A stretch of 9,827 nt of DNA, taken from the NCBI GenBank assembly GCA_900553435.1, contig USDC01000016.1, positions 1 to 9,827 of the forward strand. The letters are read 5' to 3'. Positions 5,720-9,827 of the stretch are shown one piece after another. Below the pieces are notes generated by a model. The model was not told the DNA's origin. It worked only from the letters and a program-made list of their open reading frames with translations, and did not search any database. The stretch is from an uncultured Mycoplasmatota bacterium (GTDB lineage: Bacteria; Bacillota_I; Bacilli_A; RF39; UBA660). Within the stretch, counting starts at the first letter, position 1. Every line of letters begins with the position of its first letter. Made by a program: the position numbers and the translations under genes.

Positions 5720-7351
5720 GTGAAGAAAAATAGTTTTGTTGAGGGAACTTTTATTGCAACATTTGCGATATTTTTCTCAAAATTCTTAGGAATGATTTAC
5801 GTTATACCTTTTTATGCAATGATAGGAGAACAAGGTGGAGCACTTTATGCATATGCATATAACATTTACCTTGTATTTTTAGGTATATCAACCGCAGGTC
5901 TTCCAATTGCAATGAGTAAAATTATAAGTGAATATGATACTCTTGAGATGAAAGAAGCAAAAGAACGTTCATATAAGGTCGCAAGAAATATTATACTCAC
6001 TATTTCTATAATAGCATTTGTTATTTTATTTGCTTTCGCAGAAGAGTTTGCTTTATTAATTTTAGGAGATGTAAGCGGAGGAAATTCTATAAGTGATGTT
6101 GCATACGTTATAAGAGCTGTTTCATTTTGTTTAATAATTGTACCATTTTTATCAGTTACAAGAGGATATTTACAAGGTCATAAATTTATAAGTGCACCAT
6201 CAATTTCTCAAGTAATAGAACAAATAGTTAGAATATTTATTATACTCGCAGGTAGTTATACTGTACTTAATATTTTAAAAGGAACTGTAACTACTGCGGT
6301 AGGAGTATCAGTATTCGCGGCTTTTGTTTCTGGTGTGGTAGCTTATATTTATTTAAAAGTTATAATAAGAAAAAATAAAGATAAAATACTTTTACCAAAA
6401 GAAACAAAAAAAGATAATGTTAAAACAAAAGAAATAGTAAAAAAAATACTAGCTTATTCTATTCCTTTAATACTTGTTAATATAGCAACAAATATATATA
6501 CATTAATTGATATGGTATTTATAAATAGGGGACTTAATATTTTAGGATTTCCAGGACCTGAGGTTGAAACCATTACAAGTATTGTAACAACATGGTCAAC
6601 TAAAATTGGAATGATAGTAAATGCAATCGCAACAGGAATGTGTGTAAGTTTAATACCTCATATTACTAGTAGTTATGTAAAAAAAGATTATAAAAGAGTA
6701 AATACTCAGTTTAATAGAGCGCTTCAAATAATGATAGCTGTATCATTTCCAATGGCAATAGGACTTTGTTTACTAGCTAACCCTGTTTATACATTATTTT
6801 TTGGAGAAAGTGAATATGGTCCAGTAATTCTTATGTTTTCTATATTTGTCGCAGCACTTGCAAACTTATATTTTATAACAACTACGACACTTCAAGGATT
6901 AAATAAATTTAAATGGGTTTACATTTCAACATTTACTGGTTTTGCGTTAAACGCAGCACTTGACTTACCATTAATTTTATTATTTGGTCATGTTGGAATA
7001 TATCCATTTTATGGTGCGCTTGCTGCATCAACCATAGGTTATACAGTATCATTTATGATTCCATGTATTTATTTAAAGAAAACTATGAATTTAAATTATT
7101 CAAAAACATTTGAAGTCATTAGAAAAATGATAATTCCAACATTACTTATGACAATAGTATTATTTATATTTAACTTATTTTTACCAATTCACACTACAAA
7201 CTATCTAATAAATATTGGCATAACTTTACTTTATACAGTTGTAGGTGGAGGAATATATTTAGTATTAATGTATAAAAATGGAGCACTTACTACTGTATTT
7301 GGTGAGGCATATATTAATAAAATACTTAAGAAATTAAAACTAAAAAAATAA
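5720..7351 (+). CDS. SpoVB/YtgP-family lipid II flippase (MurJ-like, MOP superfamily)
   Basis: A 543-residue polytopic membrane protein with roughly 14 hydrophobic segments. It starts at GTG 5720, seven bases after AGGATG, which overlaps the cse60 stop. The N-terminus (GTFIATFAIFFSKFLGMIYV, then PFYAMIGEQGGALYAYAYN) and the motifs LPIAMSKIISEY, VTRGYLQGH and NKFKWVY are typical of the SpoVB/YtgP group of polysaccharide transporters. The length equals that of Bacillus YtgP, which flips the peptidoglycan precursor lipid II across the membrane. SpoVB itself acts in spore cortex synthesis. Sequence by eye does not separate a vegetative MurJ from a SpoVB paralogue. A basic tail (KILKKLKLKK) ends the protein. 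It is the last gene of the leucine T-box unit and is followed directly by a terminator, so it links wall synthesis to that transcript. Confidence 0.92.
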   Translation: MKKNSFVEGTFIATFAIFFSKFLGMIYVIPFYAMIGEQGGALYAYAYNIYLVFLGISTAGLPIAMSKIISEYDTLEMKEAKERSYKVARNIILTISIIAFVILFAFAEEFALLILGDVSGGNSISDVAYVIRAVSFCLIIVPFLSVTRGYLQGHKFISAPSISQVIEQIVRIFIILAGSYTVLNILKGTVTTAVGVSVFAAFVSGVVAYIYLKVIIRKNKDKILLPKETKKDNVKTKEIVKKILAYSIPLILVNIATNIYTLIDMVFINRGLNILGFPGPEVETITSIVTTWSTKIGMIVNAIATGMCVSLIPHITSSYVKKDYKRVNTQFNRALQIMIAVSFPMAIGLCLLANPVYTLFFGESEYGPVILMFSIFVAALANLYFITTTTLQGLNKFKWVYISTFTGFALNAALDLPLILLFGHVGIYPFYGALAASTIGYTVSFMIPCIYLKKTMNLNYSKTFEVIRKMIIPTLLMTIVLFIFNLFLPIHTTNYLINIGITLLYTVVGGGIYLVLMYKNGALTTVFGEAYINKILKKLKLKK

Positions 7352-7374
7352 ATTGTCCGTTTGGACAATTTTTT
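7351..7374. terminator. Bidirectional intrinsic terminator between convergent operons
   Basis: AATTGTCC (7351-7358) and GGACAATT (7363-7370) form a perfect 8-base-pair stem with a GTTT loop. On the + strand a run of T follows to 7374, ending the flippase transcript. On the - strand the complement of the A-rich run at 7342-7350 supplies a T-run, so the same hairpin can end the small-protein transcript. The stem begins at the last base of the flippase stop codon. Confidence 0.9.
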
Positions 7375-7552
7375 AAAAATATGGATATGGTGGATAAGGC
7401 GGTCTAGGCCCATACATTGGTGGTGCTGGATAATACGGTCTAGGTCTATAAGGATTAAACGCAGCAACTGCAACCCCTCCAGTTAATGCGCCAAGCAAAA
7501 ATGGGCCAGCGAAAAATCTATCATTATTTCCATAATTAACATAAGGTCTCAT
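7373..7552 (-). CDS. Tiny Pro/Tyr-rich protein with a hydrophobic core (surface or coat-like)
   Basis: The ATG at 7552 follows AAAGGAG with a nine- to ten-base spacer and gives 59 residues; the stop TAA abuts the terminator. An upstream GTG at 7573 overlaps that ribosome binding site and is rejected. The layout is a polar head (MRPYVNYGNNDRFF), one short Gly/Ala-rich hydrophobic stretch (about residues 15-32, AGPFLLGALTGGVAVAAF), and a tail of about 25 residues made almost only of Pro, Tyr, Arg and Gly (about ten Pro and six Tyr). Similar short proteins with a Gly-rich segment and Pro/Tyr tail occur in Firmicutes as unnamed or coat-like proteins; I cannot assign a named family. G+C is higher here than nearby because of Pro codons. 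The role could be surface-associated, but that is a guess from composition. Confidence 0.8.
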   Translation of the reverse strand: MRPYVNYGNNDRFFAGPFLLGALTGGVAVAAFNPYRPRPYYPAPPMYGPRPPYPPYPYF

Positions 7553-7558
7553 AAGTAA

Positions 7559-7596
7559 ATACTCCTTTCTCACAATATAATATGAAAAAGGAGTAT
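7559..7596 (-). promoter_or_regulatory. Hairpin masking the RBS of the Pro/Tyr-rich gene
   Basis: ATACTCCTTT (7559-7568, + strand) and AAAGGAGTAT (7587-7596) are perfect 10-base inverted repeats separated by 18 bases. On the - strand transcript the second arm is AAAGGAGTAT, the ribosome binding site of the gene starting at 7552, so the fold would hide it. No T-run follows the stem on either strand, so it is not a good terminator. Confidence 0.55.
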
Positions 7597-7606
7597 ATTA
7601 GTGTAG

Positions 7607-8497
7607 TTATCTTGTACTTAGCCTATATAAATTAATTGATGGTTTGTTTAAAAACCTATAGTTAAAAATACTTGTTCCTATACCACTTGATATATATATA
7701 TTTGTTCCACTTATCTCATAGTGTGGAGCATTATATTTTTGAGAACCCTCAGGTATATATACACCCCCATAAAATGGAATAACAATTTGTCCATTGTGAG
7801 AGTGTCCAGCAAGGATTAAATCAGTATCTTTATCATAACTTATTATGTCACTTGCGTTATCTCCCTCATGTGTTAATATGATTTTGTAAGGTGGATCATA
7901 GACACCTTTTTTATCTTTTTTATAGTATGCAAAAGTTTTATCTAAATCAACTACATCAGATAAACTAGAAGCAGTCCCACCTAAATATATTGGAGTAAGT
8001 CCTTTATTGTATATCAAATCATAACTATTATTTAATATTGTAAAACCACTATCTTTCATAATAATATTAAAAGACTCATTAGTAACGTCTTCTTCACCAT
8101 AAACTGCATATTTACCTAAATTATTATCTAATTTGCTAAGCTCAGTAGTTAATTCCGTTTTAACTTTATCATTAATTTTATATGCTTCATCTATTAAGTC
8201 TCCAGTAAAAACAATTAAATCCGGTTCTATTTCATTTACCTTTTTTACTAATCTCTTTATATCTTTCATAAATGTAGTACTACCATAATGAATATCTGAA
8301 ATATGAACTATTTTAACACCATTAAAATTCTCTGGTATTTTATTACTACTTACTTTATATTCTTTTACAATAAGTCCAGTAGTGGAGATATATCTAGCAT
8401 ATAAAAAACAAACAATTAATATTAAAAATAATATAATAAATATATTTAATAAAATATGTTTATCATTTTTTTCTACGTCTTTAAAATCATTACCCAT
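7607..8497 (-). CDS. Membrane-anchored calcineurin-like metallophosphoesterase (YkuE-like)
   Basis: The 296-residue product has one N-terminal membrane segment (about residues 14-36) and then a metallophosphoesterase domain. Motifs in order are DIH (68-70), GD (99-100), GEED (134-137), TH (209-210, within ILTHEGD) and GHSH (231-234, then NGQ). In this family these residues hold two metal ions and attack a phosphoester; YkuE-type members are envelope-linked. The third motif is normally GNHD/E; here the metal-bridging Asn and catalytic His are both replaced by Glu, so activity may be altered or lost. The start ATG at 8497 follows AGGAGT, which sits in the last codons of the upstream protease gene, one base away from its stop, so translation is coupled. 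No substrate can be named. Confidence 0.93.
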   Translation of the reverse strand: MGNDFKDVEKNDKHILLNIFIILFLILIVCFLYARYISTTGLIVKEYKVSSNKIPENFNGVKIVHISDIHYGSTTFMKDIKRLVKKVNEIEPDLIVFTGDLIDEAYKINDKVKTELTTELSKLDNNLGKYAVYGEEDVTNESFNIIMKDSGFTILNNSYDLIYNKGLTPIYLGGTASSLSDVVDLDKTFAYYKKDKKGVYDPPYKIILTHEGDNASDIISYDKDTDLILAGHSHNGQIVIPFYGGVYIPEGSQKYNAPHYEISGTNIYISSGIGTSIFNYRFLNKPSINLYRLSTR

Positions 8498-8498
8498 T

Positions 8499-9185
8499 TT
8501 ATACTCCTAAATATGTAATTATTACAAGTCCAAAAGTTAAAACATTATGTAACATATGCATAAACATAGACGGGAATATATTATTAGTCTTATAATAACA
8601 AATCGCAAAAGCAAAACCTAAAGAACCATAAGGTATAAAATATAATAAATCAAGTGCACTACTAAAATCTGTTAAAACATGAAGTCCAGCAAAAACAAAA
8701 GTTGAGGCAAAAGCAAAAGGTAGCATTTTAGTAAATACTTTTCTAAAATTCATTCTAAATGTTAGCTCTTCACTAAATGGAGCAACTAACCCCGCAGAAA
8801 TCATTCCTAAAACTGGGCTTAATAGTAAAGTATTTCTTACAGCTTCTTCATTACCAGCAATACTTTGTCCTTTAAAAATAATAAAATTAATTACATAATT
8901 ACTAAACATCATTACAATTAAACCAATAGCCCAACATTTAAAAGCAAATCTCATATAATCTTTATAATTCTTTTTAAAATCTTTAAAATCATTTACTAAA
9001 TTCTTATAAAATATTAAACCAATTAATAATGCAACAATAACACTTGATAATAAACTTACTAACACTTCATTTTTTAGCCCAGTTAAATTTATTAACTCTC
9101 TAAATACAGTAGGGCCAATTAAAAATAATATTAATACACCAATTAATATACCTATATTTTTAATATTATCTATAAATTTATTCAT
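8499..9185 (-). CDS. CPBP-family intramembrane glutamic protease (CAAX/Abi type)
   Basis: The ATG at 9185 follows AAGGTGG six bases upstream and gives 228 residues; an upstream TTG at 9200 overlaps that RBS and is rejected. The protein has about seven hydrophobic segments. The CPBP motifs are present: EExxxR as EELTFR (Glu139, Glu140, Arg144), FxxxH as FAGLH (ending at His169), and HxxxN-like residues in HMLHN (His210, His213, Asn214). Known members cleave peptides within membranes, including Rce1-type CAAX processing and, in bacteria, bacteriocin maturation or immunity. Which applies here is unknown, since no bacteriocin gene is visible. Its first bases overlap the amidohydrolase stop (ATGAATAA, 9185-9178), and it abuts the metallophosphoesterase gene, so it sits in a tight operon. 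Confidence 0.92.
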   Translation of the reverse strand: MNKFIDNIKNIGILIGVLILFLIGPTVFRELINLTGLKNEVLVSLLSSVIVALLIGLIFYKNLVNDFKDFKKNYKDYMRFAFKCWAIGLIVMMFSNYVINFIIFKGQSIAGNEEAVRNTLLLSPVLGMISAGLVAPFSEELTFRMNFRKVFTKMLPFAFASTFVFAGLHVLTDFSSALDLLYFIPYGSLGFAFAICYYKTNNIFPSMFMHMLHNVLTFGLVIITYLGV

Positions 9186-9827
9186 CTTTACCACCTTCAA
9201 TATTAAGCTTTTTTATAATTTTTTTAATCATTAATTTTAAATTTTCTTCATCGATTGTTAATAACTTTTTATTTTCCATAACAACCTCACCATTAATAAT
9301 ACTACTAATTACATTACTTGGTTTTATATTATGTACTAAATGGTTAATAAGATTGTTAACAGGCATGTCAGTGACATTATTAACATCTAATATAATTATA
9401 TCTGCTTTTTTATTTTCTTCAATACTTCCTATTTTATCTTCTAATCCTAACGCTTTTGCTCCGTTTATAGTAGCCATCTTAAGTATTTCATAACTATCTA
9501 TTAGTAATGGATTTTTATAATATCCTTTAGATACGAGTGAAGTAAAACTCATCGTATTAAACATATCCATAGAAAGAGCACTTCCAACACCATCAGTTCC
9601 AAGAGAAATATTAATGTTTCTATTTAAATAATTTTTCATAGGAAATATTCCACAACCTAAATTCAAATTACTAACAATATTATGAGCAATACTAATATTT
9701 GGTCTTTCTAATTTTTCAAGCTTATCAACAAAAACTCCATGGGCTAAAATAAGTTTGTTCTCTAAAAAGCTGAAAGAGTCTAAAACGTCAACTGGATCCA
9801 TTTTAAATTTATCTTTAATGTTACGAA
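9178..9827 (-). CDS. Amidohydrolase, MtaD/SsnA-like (MTA/SAH deaminase type), C-terminal part
   Basis: The frame stays open to the window edge (RNIKDKFK precedes the ATG at 9801), so this is the C-terminal portion, about 215 residues of a protein expected to be about 430. The Met at 9801 is internal. Family motifs are visible: LAHGV and AHNIVSN (metal-site histidines; the latter is usually AHCPxSN), GTDG with the metal Asp followed by LSMDMF, then ATINGAKALGLEDKIGSIEENKKADIIILD, which is given here only as the typical closing block (its GSIE and KADI parts are the clearest). The NGEVVMENKKLLTIDEE end is typical of the group that deaminates 5'-methylthioadenosine or S-adenosylhomocysteine. The first metal-binding motif lies outside the window, and substrate cannot be fixed by eye. 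It is the first visible gene of the - strand operon. Confidence 0.9.
   Translation of the reverse strand, partial: RNIKDKFKMDPVDVLDSFSFLENKLILAHGVFVDKLEKLERPNISIAHNIVSNLNLGCGIFPMKNYLNRNINISLGTDGVGSALSMDMFNTMSFTSLVSKGYYKNPLLIDSYEILKMATINGAKALGLEDKIGSIEENKKADIIILDVNNVTDMPVNNLINHLVHNIKPSNVISSIINGEVVMENKKLLTIDEENLKLMIKKIIKKLNIEGGKDE

Noticed and set aside
7231..7473. - strand frame across the flippase 3' end and the terminator
   Set aside because: It crosses the intrinsic terminator and overlaps two better-supported genes in other frames.

Overview
The window is very AT-rich (roughly a quarter G+C by eye) and comes from a low-GC Gram-positive bacterium. The evidence is purine-rich AGGAGG-type ribosome binding sites, a T-box leader, a LiaF-like protein, a Cse60-family protein and a SpoVB/YtgP (MurJ-like) flippase. 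The last three argue for a walled Firmicute (Bacilli or a gut lineage near the Mollicutes) rather than a wall-less mycoplasma. Trp is written TGG in every gene, and all 11 stop codons seen are TAA or TAG.

Layout: 1-7351 reads on the + strand. Two overlapping genes that I do not recognise (the first cut by the window edge) fill 1-1397. A sigma-A-type promoter at the end of the second feeds a leucine T-box leader (about 1412-1614). Behind it lies a tightly packed run: a 126-residue three-helix membrane protein, leuS (overlapping it by 26 bases), a liaF-like gene whose RBS overlaps the leuS stop, a 59-residue cse60-family gene, and a GTG-started flippase gene whose RBS overlaps the cse60 stop. 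A hairpin plus T-run at 7351-7374 ends this unit and probably works in both directions. From 9827 down to 7373 the - strand carries an amidohydrolase (5' end outside the window), a CPBP membrane protease and a membrane-anchored metallophosphoesterase, all overlapping or abutting, then a tiny Pro/Tyr-rich protein gene behind its own hairpin.

The standout is leuS. Its product is 937 residues instead of about 800, because a complete Nudix hydrolase domain with a perfect Nudix box sits near the end of the CP1 editing domain. The flanking LeuRS sequence is intact on both sides, so this is an in-frame domain insertion and not an assembly join. A leucine-sensing T-box thus controls a synthetase fused to a probable nucleotide-pyrophosphate hydrolase, together with envelope genes. 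Secondary points of interest are hairpins that would mask the ribosome binding sites of both very small genes, and a metallophosphoesterase whose GNHD/E motif reads GEED.
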